Shown here one piece after another: positions 1 through 6,340 of a stretch of DNA of 7,813 nucleotides. The stretch spans positions 1 to 7,813 of the forward strand of contig JAGODN010000112.1 in assembly GCA_017998195.1 (NCBI GenBank). The letters are read 5' to 3'. The first letter of the stretch is position 1, and each line of letters opens with the position of its first letter. The position numbers and the translations under genes are program-made. This DNA comes from Desulfobulbus sp. GTDB lineage: Bacteria; Desulfobacterota; Desulfobulbia; Desulfobulbales; Desulfobulbaceae. The notes below the pieces were generated by a model, which worked only from the letters and a program-made list of their open reading frames with translations, did not search any database and was not told the DNA's origin.

Positions 1-247
1 GGTCGCGGTCGGCCAGCGGCTCGCCGCAAACGAGCAGCTGCTGTTCGACCACGGCGATTTCGCCCCGGTCTGCACCGGTCGTCGCCAGCAGGTCGCGGAA
101 GGCCCGCTCCACCAGGTCGATGCTGCGCAGCACCTGGGGATTGGTGGCAGGGTAGAGGCGCACGGTGCGCAGGGCCGTGTACAGCCTGACCGGGAATTCG
201 AGCAGGAGGAGATTACGGGTCGAAGGGTCGGGCGGCGGCTGGGTCAT
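1..247 (-). CDS. Unidentified protein, N-terminal fragment (82 codons)
   Basis: An open frame reads leftward from an ATG at 247-245 and leaves the window without a stop, so only the first 82 residues are visible. An AAGGA Shine-Dalgarno lies about five bases before the ATG and supports this start. The peptide begins MTQPPPDPSTRNLLLLEF and continues with a charged, helical-looking stretch containing ALRTVRLYPATNPQVLRS near residues 25-42. There is no signal peptide and no catalytic motif. From memory, a 'lYPxxNPQv' stretch of this kind occurs near the N-terminus of deltaproteobacterial HD or HD-GYP regulatory proteins, but nothing visible proves that, so no function is assigned. It follows maf on the same strand after an 81-base gap and may be the last gene of the argC-truA-maf transcript. 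That the frame is coding is fairly sure; its identity is not. Confidence 0.6.
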   Translation of the reverse strand, partial: MTQPPPDPSTRNLLLLEFPVRLYTALRTVRLYPATNPQVLRSIDLVERAFRDLLATTGADRGEIAVVEQQLLVCGEPLADRD

Positions 248-328
248 GGCGTCCTTGTGGCCCGGCTGCGGGCAAGGCGGTCGGGCCGGCCGGGAGTGAA
301 GGATGCTAGCACACCGCGCTTTGGCCCG

Positions 329-959
<631 letters not shown>

Positions 960-982
<23 letters not shown>

Positions 983-1757
983 GGAACGGGTCGTGGTAGT
1001 AGATCGTTTCGAGAAACAGGCCGCAGGCGGGCGCCGTGGGGCCGGCGCGGGTGCGGTCGCGGGCCGCCAGGATGGTTGCCATCTCGGTGGCATTTCGTTT
1101 GGACTGGCCCATCTCGATCAGGGTTCCGCTGATGATCCGCACCATCTGGCGGAGAAAGCCGTCGCCGGTGAGGCGGATCGACCAGAAGTCGGGCAAGGCC
1201 GGATGCGGGGCGCAGTCGGCCCGGTGCAGGGTGCGCACCGCGCCGCGGCCGTGGGTTGCCTCCCGGTCGCGGGAGCCGGACCGCTCGAAGCTCGAGAAGT
1301 CGTGGGTGCCGACCAGCGTGGCCAGGGCAGGCATAATCAGCGCCGGATCGAACCCGCCCGGCCGGTGGGCGGTGTACAGCCGGGTCGAGGGCAGCTGCAC
1401 CGGGGCGGTGCAGAAGTCGTAGCGGTAGGTCTTGCCCCAGGCGTCGAAGCGGCTGTGAAACCCGGCCTCCGCCTCGGTGGCCTCGAGGATGCGGATGTCC
1501 GCGGGCAGCAGCGAGTTGAGCCCCTTGCAGAAGGCGACCACCGGGATGGTCGATGCGGGGTGGCAATGGGCGACCATGCCAAGCGCATGCACGCCCGCAT
1601 CGGTTCGGCCGGCGCCGTGCACGGTCACCGGGTGGCCGCACAGGGTGGCCAAACCGCGCTCCAGTTCGCCCTGCACGGTCGGCCCGTGCGCCTGGCGCTG
1701 CCAGCCCTGGTAGCCGCTGCCGTCGAAGGCGACCAGCAGGCGGATGCAGCGGGACAT
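960..1757 (-). CDS. truA: tRNA pseudouridine(38-40) synthase TruA
   Basis: A 265-residue TruA, the cytoplasmic enzyme that isomerises uridines 38-40 in the anticodon arm of many tRNAs. The family signature GAGRTDAGVHA at residues 48-58 carries the catalytic Asp53. Other expected blocks are FDGSGYQGWQRQ 11-22, the FHSRFDAWGKTYRY stretch 100-113, GTHDFSSF 150-157, GDGFLRQMVRIISGTL 198-213 and an RTRAGPTAPACGLFL-like C-terminal block near 235-249. Length is normal for the family. The ATG overlaps the argC stop in a TGATG junction (1759-1755). The bases before it are pyrimidine-rich with no Shine-Dalgarno, so ribosomes finishing argC probably re-initiate here. The 3' end overlaps maf by 23 bases. 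No residue essential to the family appears to be missing. Confidence 0.96.
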
Positions 1758-2797
1758 CAGGGGAAGAAGGGCGCGCCCATCAGTCCGGTGGTTTCGGGGA
1801 AGCCGAGCATCAGGTTCATGTTCTGCACGGCCTGGCCCGAGGCGCCCTTGACGATGTTGTCGATGGCCGACATGACGATCAGCCGGCCGGTGCGTTCGTC
1901 CCGCTGCAGGCCGAGGTCGCAGCAGTTGGAGCCGCGCACGTGCTGGGTGGCCGGCGGGGTGCCCGCGGGCAGCACGCGCACGAACGGCTCGTCGGCGTAG
2001 GTGGACTCGAACAGCGCCTGCAGGTCGGCCGCCCGGCCTTCGGGGGTGAGCGAGGCGTAGATGGTGCTGAGGATGCCGCGCGAGATGGGCAGCAGGTGCG
2101 GCGTGAACGAGACGGTCACCGGCCGGCCGGCGGCGGCGGAGAGTTCCTGCTCGATCTCCGGGATGTGGCGATGGCTGCCGCCGACCTTGTAGGGCCGGAA
2201 GCCGTCCGTGACCTCGCAGAACAGGGTGGCCACGCTGGCGGCGCGTCCGGCGCCGCTGGTGCCGGACTTGGAGTCGATGATCAGGGTGGCCGGGTCGATC
2301 AGGCCGCGGCGCAGGAGCGGCGTCAGCGCGAGGATCACCGAGGTCGGGTAGCAGCCCGGATTGGCGGTCAGCCGGGCGGTGCGGACGCGCTCGCGGTAGA
2401 GTTCGGGCAGGCCGTAGACCGCCTCGGCGAGCAGTTCCGGGCTGGTGTGCTCCGCGTACCAGGCCTGGTAGACCCCCACGTCGTGCAGCCGGTAGTCGGC
2501 GCTCAGGTCCACCACCTTTTTGCCGGCGGCAAGCAGCTGGGGGACGATGTCCATGGCCGTCTTGTGGGGCACGGCGGTGAAGAAGAAATCGGCCCGGTCG
2601 ACCAGCTCCGCCGCACCGAGGTTCTCGCAGACGACCTCCACCCGCTTGCGCAGGTTCGGGAATACCTCGGCCAGCGCCTTGCCCGCGTACTGCCGCGAGG
2701 TGGCCACGGTGATTTCGACTTCCGGGTGCCCGGCGAGCAGACGGGCCAGTTCAACGCCGGTGTACCCGGACGCGCCGACAATACCCACACGCAACAT
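1757..2797 (-). CDS. argC: N-acetyl-gamma-glutamyl-phosphate reductase (ArgC)
   Basis: A 346-residue ArgC, which catalyses the NADPH-dependent reduction of N-acetyl-glutamyl-5-phosphate to the semialdehyde, the third step of arginine biosynthesis. The N-terminal Rossmann fold has GASGYTG at residues 8-14. The catalytic cysteine is Cys149 in NPGCYPT, and HRHIPEIEQEL at 209-219 holds the active-site histidine region. SKSGTSGAGR (176-185) and the C-terminal DNIVKGASGQAVQNMN block also match the family. Length is typical of the roughly 345-residue class. The ATG at 2797 is preceded by a strong GGGAGGAG Shine-Dalgarno at 2810-2803, which rules against a longer TTG-initiated reading from 2845. It is the first gene after the intrinsic terminator behind rpsI and overlaps truA by one base. 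No convincing promoter or ARG box was seen in the 49 bases between that terminator and the start. Confidence 0.97.
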   Translation of the reverse strand: MLRVGIVGASGYTGVELARLLAGHPEVEITVATSRQYAGKALAEVFPNLRKRVEVVCENLGAAELVDRADFFFTAVPHKTAMDIVPQLLAAGKKVVDLSADYRLHDVGVYQAWYAEHTSPELLAEAVYGLPELYRERVRTARLTANPGCYPTSVILALTPLLRRGLIDPATLIIDSKSGTSGAGRAASVATLFCEVTDGFRPYKVGGSHRHIPEIEQELSAAAGRPVTVSFTPHLLPISRGILSTIYASLTPEGRAADLQALFESTYADEPFVRVLPAGTPPATQHVRGSNCCDLGLQRDERTGRLIVMSAIDNIVKGASGQAVQNMNLMLGFPETTGLMGAPFFP

Positions 2798-2802
2798 GAT
2801 GA

Positions 2803-2810
2803 CTCCTCCC
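2803..2810 (-). promoter_or_regulatory. Strong Shine-Dalgarno of argC
   Basis: On the minus strand this reads GGGAGGAG, five bases before the argC ATG at 2797-2795. It fixes the argC start at 2797 and is the best ribosome-binding site on this strand; truA and maf downstream have none that is clear. Confidence 0.85.
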
Positions 2811-2846
2811 TGGCGACCACGGGACGGATCGCCGGCGATAACCAAT

Positions 2847-2882
2847 AAAAAAAGGGAATAACGAGCGATTCGTTATTCCCTT
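2847..2882 (-). terminator. Intrinsic terminator after rpsI
   Basis: A perfect inverted repeat: the arm AAGGGAATAACGA at 2852-2864 pairs with TCGTTATTCCCTT at 2870-2882 around a five-base loop. On the minus strand it is followed directly by seven T residues (2853-2847), the layout of a Rho-independent terminator closing rplM-rpsI. On the plus strand no T run follows, so it acts in one direction. argC starts only 49 bases further on, so argC depends on read-through or on a promoter squeezed into this gap. Confidence 0.9.
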
Positions 2883-2937
2883 GGACGAGCGGAAAGGCTG
2901 GGACTGAACCTCGCGGCCGCGGCCGCGGTGCGCCGGT

Positions 2938-3330
2938 TTAACGCTTGGAGAACTGGAACCGGGCGCGGGCGCCGCGCAGGCCGTACTTCTTGCGCTCCTT
3001 GGCGCGGGGGTCGCGGGTGAGCAGACCGGCCCGCTTCAGCGGCAGCCGCATTTCCGGGTGGGCCTCCTGCAGGGCCCGGGCGATGCCGTGCACCAGGGCG
3101 TCGACCTGGGCCGACTTGCCGCCGCCGCAGACCGTGGCCTGCACATCGTACTGACCGGCGGTTTCAGTGACCGAGAAGGGCTTGGCAACCTTGGGCTCGA
3201 AGAAGATGTTGCCGAAGTACTCGTCGACCGGCATCTTGTTGACGGCCAGCTTGCCGCTGCCGGGGGTGATCCAGACTCGGGCGATGGCGGTCTTGCGCCG
3301 GCCGGTGGCGTATGTCTGTTCCTGGGCCAT
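2938..3330 (-). CDS. rpsI: 30S ribosomal protein uS9
   Basis: A 130-residue uS9, a small-subunit head protein whose basic C-terminal tail reaches towards the P-site tRNA. Recognition rests on the N-terminal TGRRKTAIARVWITPGSGK block at residues 9-27, the glycine-rich CGGGKSAQVDALVHGIARAL segment near 68-87, LKRAGLLTRDPRAKERKKYG at 98-117, and the hallmark ending RARFQFSKR with its terminal Lys-Arg. Length is the family norm. The ATG at 3330 follows GGAG nine bases upstream and gives the standard N-terminus; a seven-residue in-frame extension upstream is rejected. It lies 17 bases after the rplM stop in the usual rplM-rpsI order and is followed by an intrinsic terminator. Confidence 0.98.
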   Translation of the reverse strand: MAQEQTYATGRRKTAIARVWITPGSGKLAVNKMPVDEYFGNIFFEPKVAKPFSVTETAGQYDVQATVCGGGKSAQVDALVHGIARALQEAHPEMRLPLKRAGLLTRDPRAKERKKYGLRGARARFQFSKR

Positions 3331-3347
3331 GATCGTGTGCTCCGTTC

Positions 3348-3776
3348 TCAAATCTCAAGAAGTTCCGGCTGCTGGGCCTGGTGGGGATGGTCCGTGCCGG
3401 TATAGATTTTCAGCTTCTTCAACTGCGCCCGGCCGATCTTGTTCTTCGGCAACATGCCGCGAACCGCCATGCGGATGAGTTCCTCGGGCTTCTTGGCGAG
3501 CACCTCGCGGGCGGTCTGGGAGGTGATGCCGCCCGGATAGCCGGAATGCCGGTGGTAGACCTTGTCGTCCCACTTGTTGCCGGTCAGGTGAATCTTGTCG
3601 GCATTGACGACAATGATGAAATCGCCGTTGTCCTGGAAGTTGCAGAAGGTCGGTTTGTGCTTGCCGCGCAGGCGGCGGGCGATCTCCACGGCAATACGCC
3701 CGAGCACCTTGCCGTCCGCATCGGCGACATACCAGTTGCGCTCAATTTCCTTGACCGGCGTATAGTAGGTTTTCAT
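3348..3776 (-). CDS. rplM: 50S ribosomal protein uL13
   Basis: A 142-residue uL13, an early-assembling large-subunit protein. It starts MKTYYTPVKEIERNWYVADA, close to the classic bacterial N-terminus, and has DGKVLGRIA (21-29), the GKHKPTF segment (38-44), NADKIHLTGNKWDDKVYHRH (58-77) and the signature AVRGMLPKNKIGR at 104-116. Length equals the common 142-residue form. The ATG at 3776 has a GAGG Shine-Dalgarno at 3788-3785, eight bases upstream. The gene precedes rpsI by 17 bases. Upstream, only 20 bases separate the start from the T run of a terminator that follows tRNA-Gly, so transcription probably comes at least partly from the tRNA promoter. Confidence 0.98.
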   Translation of the reverse strand: MKTYYTPVKEIERNWYVADADGKVLGRIAVEIARRLRGKHKPTFCNFQDNGDFIIVVNADKIHLTGNKWDDKVYHRHSGYPGGITSQTAREVLAKKPEELIRMAVRGMLPKNKIGRAQLKKLKIYTGTDHPHQAQQPELLEI

Positions 3777-3796
3777 GTGCTGCGCCTCAGTCTTTG

Positions 3797-3827
3797 AAAA
3801 AAAAAGGCTCGAACGGACGTCCGAACC
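3797..3827 (-). terminator. Intrinsic terminator between tRNA-Gly and rplM
   Basis: On the minus strand positions 3827-3806 fold into a nine-pair stem (GGTTCGGAC with GTTCGAGCC, two G-U pairs) around a GTCC loop. Nine consecutive T residues follow at 3805-3797. This is a good Rho-independent terminator, 12 bases beyond the tRNA 3' end. It is odd that rplM begins only 20 bases further on: it may act as a partial terminator or attenuator that lets some transcripts continue into the ribosomal protein genes. Confidence 0.85.
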
Positions 3828-3839
3828 TTGGAGTCTCTT

Positions 3840-3914
<75 letters not shown>

Positions 3915-3940
3915 TTTCAATTTTTCCGTAACGAGGGAGG

Positions 3941-3981
3941 TATTTACCAGAGGACGGCGGACGGTGTCAATAAAAAATTTT
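3941..3981 (-). promoter_or_regulatory. Sigma-70 promoter with A/T-rich upstream element for tRNA-Gly
   Basis: On the minus strand a perfect TTGACA -35 box (3970-3965) is followed after 18 bases by TAAATA (3946-3941), preceded by TGG as an extended -10. Immediately upstream of the -35 is AAAATTTTTTA (3981-3971), which resembles an UP element of the kind found at strong stable-RNA promoters. The predicted start near 3934 leaves a leader of about 20 bases before the tRNA. It may also supply rplM-rpsI by read-through of the tRNA terminator. Confidence 0.8.
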
Positions 3982-4045
3982 CGGGTTGAACGGATTGTCC
4001 CGGCCGGGGGATGCGGGAAAAGAGGTGACCGCCGGCCAAGAACAG

Positions 4046-4074
4046 TTGCCAATCCGTCAAAAGGACACTAGTAT
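4046..4074 (+). promoter_or_regulatory. Likely sigma-70 promoter of hisB
   Basis: TTGCCA (4046-4051, five of six matches to the -35 consensus) is followed after exactly 17 bases by TAGTAT (4069-4074, four of six matches to the -10). A start near 4081 would give a leader of about 115 bases. It faces away from the tRNA-Gly promoter about 75 bases to its left. Confidence 0.6.
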
Positions 4075-4115
4075 GCCGCTTAACCTACTCAATATCTTAT
4101 GATTCTTGCGGGCGT

Positions 4116-4180
4116 CCGGGGCCCGCCGGGCCTGTCCGGCGGTGATCGCCGACGAGCCGCCAACCGGGCCCGAAGGCCCG
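4116..4180 (+). other. GC-rich structured leader of hisB
   Basis: Three adjacent hairpins can be drawn in the leader. CCGG+GGCCC at 4116-4124 pairs with GGGCC at 4128-4132 plus CCGG at 4136-4139 across a three-base bulge. GGCGG at 4138-4142 pairs with CCGCC at 4157-4161. CGGGCC-CGAA-GGCCCG at 4165-4180 forms a tight tetraloop hairpin just before the GGGAG Shine-Dalgarno. The first two share bases 4138-4139 and would compete there. No T run follows, so these are not intrinsic terminators, and no histidine-rich leader peptide is present. In DNA this GC-rich some of the pairing is expected by chance. Confidence 0.4.
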
Positions 4181-4195
4181 CAGGGAGCAACCAAC

Positions 4196-4795
4196 ATGAC
4201 AGACCAGGCCCGCCGCAAGGCCTCCGTTGAACGGCGCACCCGGGAGACCGACATCCGCATCAGCCTCGACCTGGACGGCGAGGGCAGGGCGTCGGTGCGC
4301 ACCGGCGTCGGCTTCATGGACCACATGCTCACCCTGTTCGCGGTCCACGGGCTGTTCGACCTGGAGATCGCCGCCACCGGCGACACCGAGATCGACGACC
4401 ACCACACCGTCGAGGACCTGGGCATCTGCCTGGGCATGGCCTTTGCCCGGGCCCTGGGCGACAAGGCGGGCATCTGCCGCTACGGCCATGCCTACGTGCC
4501 CATGGACGAGACCCTGGCCCGGGTGTGCGCCGACTTTTCCAACCGGCCCCATCTCCATTATGACGTGACCCTGGCCGAGACCAGGATCGGCGCCTTCGAC
4601 ACCTGCCTGGCCAAGGAATTCCTCCGCGCCCTGGTGCTGCACGCCGGCCTGACCCTGCACGTCGACCTGCTGCACGGCGAGAACGGCCACCACATCCTCG
4701 AGGCCGTGTTCAAGGCCCTGGCCCGGGCGCTGGCCGCCGCCGCCGCCCCGCACCCGCGGGTGCGCGGCCAGCTCAGTTCCAAGGGCATGCTCTAG
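4196..4795 (+). CDS. hisB: Imidazoleglycerol-phosphate dehydratase (HisB, monofunctional)
   Basis: A 199-residue IGP dehydratase, which converts imidazoleglycerol phosphate to imidazoleacetol phosphate in histidine biosynthesis as a Mn-dependent oligomer. The protein has the two-fold internal repeat of metal-binding motifs. The first half has GVGFMDHML (37-45) and DDHHTVEDLG (67-76); the second half has HGENGHHILEAVFKALARAL (160-179). AYVPMDETLARV (99-110) is also conserved. There is no N-terminal HAD phosphatase domain, so this is the monofunctional form, unlike the fused enterobacterial HisB. The ATG at 4196 follows GGGAG by eight bases; an in-frame extension back to a TTG at 4106 lacks a Shine-Dalgarno and family similarity. 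No other his gene is within the window, so it is separated from its pathway here. Confidence 0.97.
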   Translation: MTDQARRKASVERRTRETDIRISLDLDGEGRASVRTGVGFMDHMLTLFAVHGLFDLEIAATGDTEIDDHHTVEDLGICLGMAFARALGDKAGICRYGHAYVPMDETLARVCADFSNRPHLHYDVTLAETRIGAFDTCLAKEFLRALVLHAGLTLHVDLLHGENGHHILEAVFKALARALAAAAAPHPRVRGQLSSKGML

Positions 4796-4894
4796 GCGGC
4801 GGGGCGGCAAAAAGCTGGTGGCGAAGCAGGGCGATTTTCGGTACTGTCTGCCGGTAGCAGGTGGGCAGGTACAGGCAAACAACCAAGGCAACAA

Positions 4895-4900
4895 GGGAGG
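4895..4900 (+). promoter_or_regulatory. Shine-Dalgarno that favours the GTG start of the lipoprotein gene
   Basis: GGGAGG lies six bases before the GTG at 4907 and twelve before the in-frame ATG at 4913. The spacing favours GTG, though both give a workable signal peptide. The rest of the 111-base gap after hisB shows no convincing promoter or terminator, so read-through from hisB is possible. Confidence 0.7.
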
Positions 4901-4906
4901 ATCAGG

Positions 4907-5548
4907 GTGAGGATGGTATCAGCAGTCAAGGCCGGGCTGGCCGTGGGGTGTGCAGTGATCGTGGCCGGGTGCGCCGCGCAGGAGAAAACCGGTCCCACCG
5001 CCAAGGCCCCGGATGTCGCGGTGTCGTGCATCGCGGTGCTGCCGGTGCGGGCGGCCGTGGACATGGACGAGCCGATGACCGGCGCAGAGGCCAAAAACCT
5101 GGAGAACGGCGCTGCCATCCTCGACGGGCTGCTCAAGGAAGCCCTGCGCAACCGCAAGGATGTCCGCTTCCTCTCCGCCCGGCAGGTCGAGAGCGTGACC
5201 GGAGCCGGCGAACCCGCCGGGATCGAGCAGGGCCGCAGTCTCGCCGGCCAGGTGAGCTGCAATGCGATCCTGGAGACCACCCTCAGCCGTTACGAACACC
5301 GCGTCGGCGGCCAGTACGGGGTCAAGGAGCCGGCCGCGGTCACCTTCGACTACCGGCTCTACGAGGTCGAGGACGGCAGGGTGCTCTGCCACGGCCGTTT
5401 CGACGAAGAGCAGCAGTCGGTGATGGAGAACCTGCTCACCCTGGGCAAGGCCAGCAGCCGCGGCTTCTCCTGGATTACCGCCGAGCAGCTGATGCGCGAG
5501 GGCCTCAAGGAAAAGCTCGACCAGTGCGGCTATTTTCTTGACCGCTGA
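4907..5548 (+). CDS. Predicted lipoprotein of unknown function
   Basis: A 213-residue protein with a lipoprotein signal peptide: a basic start (MRMVSAVK), a hydrophobic core and a VAGC lipobox ending at Cys22. Residue +2 is Ala, so it lacks the Asp that retains lipoproteins in the inner membrane of enterobacteria, and outer-membrane anchoring in the periplasm is plausible. The mature part opens with IAVLPVRAAVDMDEPMTGAE (near 42-61), a beta-strand-like 'aVLPv' segment as seen in CsgG-, TolB-N- or LpoB-like lipoproteins. It continues with an alternating helix/strand pattern (ILDGLLKEALRNR near 71-83, AILETTLSRYEHRVGG near 120-135, VTFDYRLYEVEDGRVL near 145-160). No catalytic motif was recognised. 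Any similarity to the CsgG/LpoB fold is an impression from strand pattern, not a family assignment. It precedes the ttcA-like gene by 27 bases in the same frame and is probably co-transcribed with it. Confidence 0.85.
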   Translation: MRMVSAVKAGLAVGCAVIVAGCAAQEKTGPTAKAPDVAVSCIAVLPVRAAVDMDEPMTGAEAKNLENGAAILDGLLKEALRNRKDVRFLSARQVESVTGAGEPAGIEQGRSLAGQVSCNAILETTLSRYEHRVGGQYGVKEPAAVTFDYRLYEVEDGRVLCHGRFDEEQQSVMENLLTLGKASSRGFSWITAEQLMREGLKEKLDQCGYFLDR

Positions 5549-5575
5549 GTTCGACCCCGCCGCCGTCAGGGCCCG

Positions 5576-6340
5576 GTGCAGCTGCCGCGCGAGCTGAACC
5601 GGCGGGTGGGCCGGGCCCTGCACGACTACGCCATGCTGGCCGACGGCGACCGGGTGCTGGTGGCCGTGTCCGGGGGCATCGATTCCCTGGTGCTGCTCTG
5701 GCTGCTCAGCCACTGGCGGCGCAAGGCGCCCATCGACTACCGGCTCTTGCCCGTGCACGTGGACATGGCCCCGAGCCCGGACGGCCGGCCCGGCGAGGCG
5801 GCCGTCCGGGTGGCGGCCCTGGTCGCCCGGCTCGGCCTCGAAACGGAGATCCTGCCCGCCCTGTGGCGACCGGAGCCCCAGGCCGCGGACGGCGGCCCGG
5901 CCGGTCGTGACCTTTGCTTCCGCTGCAGCCGCTCCCGCCGCACCCAGCTGTTCGTCCACGCCCGCACCCGGGCCTGCACGACCATCGCCTTCGGGCACCA
6001 CCGGGACGACATCATCGAGACCTTCCTCCTGAACCTCACCTGCGCCGGCAACATCAGCACCATGGTTCCCCGGCAGGCGCTGTTCGGCGGCAACCTGCAC
6101 CTGATCCGGCCGCTCGCCTACCTGGACAAAACCGAGATCGAGGCGATCGGCCGGGACCTGGGGGTCGAGCCGGTGCGCTCCGCCTGCCCGCTCGGCGAGA
6201 ACACCCGCCGTCGCGACATGCACGACCTGGCCGTGGAGATCGAGCGCCGCGTGCCCGGCGCCCGGGCGCGCCTCTTCGCCGCCCTGGGCAATGTCCGCGG
6301 CGACTACCTGCTCCGCCAGGGCGGCGGCCGGAGACCCTGA
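5576..6340 (+). CDS. TtcA-like PP-loop ATPase, probable tRNA thiolase
   Basis: A 254-residue protein of the TtcA branch of N-type ATP pyrophosphatases. TtcA uses ATP and a [4Fe-4S] cluster to make 2-thiocytidine at tRNA position 32. The PP-loop is SGGIDS (residues 32-37). LCFRCSRSRR supplies Cys114-x2-Cys117, the downstream block reads FGHHRDDIIETFLLN (139-153) with RPLAYLDKTEIEAIG (178-192), and Cys204 in RSACPLGENTRRR matches the third cluster cysteine of E. coli TtcA. All three expected cluster ligands are therefore present. At 254 residues it is shorter than the roughly 310 of E. coli TtcA. The GTG start at 5576 is the first possible start after an in-frame stop at 5546-5548 and has a weak AGGG upstream. 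Its stop overlaps the next gene's ATG (TGATG). It could be TtcA itself or a related 2-thiouridine-type enzyme; the family is clear, the modified base is not. Confidence 0.9.
   Translation: MQLPRELNRRVGRALHDYAMLADGDRVLVAVSGGIDSLVLLWLLSHWRRKAPIDYRLLPVHVDMAPSPDGRPGEAAVRVAALVARLGLETEILPALWRPEPQAADGGPAGRDLCFRCSRSRRTQLFVHARTRACTTIAFGHHRDDIIETFLLNLTCAGNISTMVPRQALFGGNLHLIRPLAYLDKTEIEAIGRDLGVEPVRSACPLGENTRRRDMHDLAVEIERRVPGARARLFAALGNVRGDYLLRQGGGRRP

Noticed and set aside
2798..2845. Longer argC reading from a TTG at 2845
   Set aside because: It would start at the terminator's T run with no Shine-Dalgarno, while GGGAGGAG precedes the ATG at 2797.
2852..2882. The rpsI-argC palindrome as an ArgR operator
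   Set aside because: It is dyad-symmetric and A/T-containing, but it does not fit the ARG box pattern and is followed by a seven-T run, so a terminator explains it better.
2912..2927. Perfect 16-base palindrome of alternating GCGGCC units after rpsI
   Set aside because: A short palindrome in a GC-rich spacer with no T run, while the real terminator is just beyond it; most likely compositional.
4073..4102. Nine-codon leader peptide MPLNLLNIL with an AAGGA-like site upstream, before hisB
   Set aside because: Its ATG overlaps the proposed -10 box, so it would precede the transcription start, and it contains no histidines as a his leader peptide should. It would return to consideration if transcription starts further upstream.
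4106..4195. In-frame N-terminal extension of hisB from a TTG at 4106
   Set aside because: There is no Shine-Dalgarno and the extra residues do not resemble HisB; the ATG at 4196 has a well-placed GGGAG.
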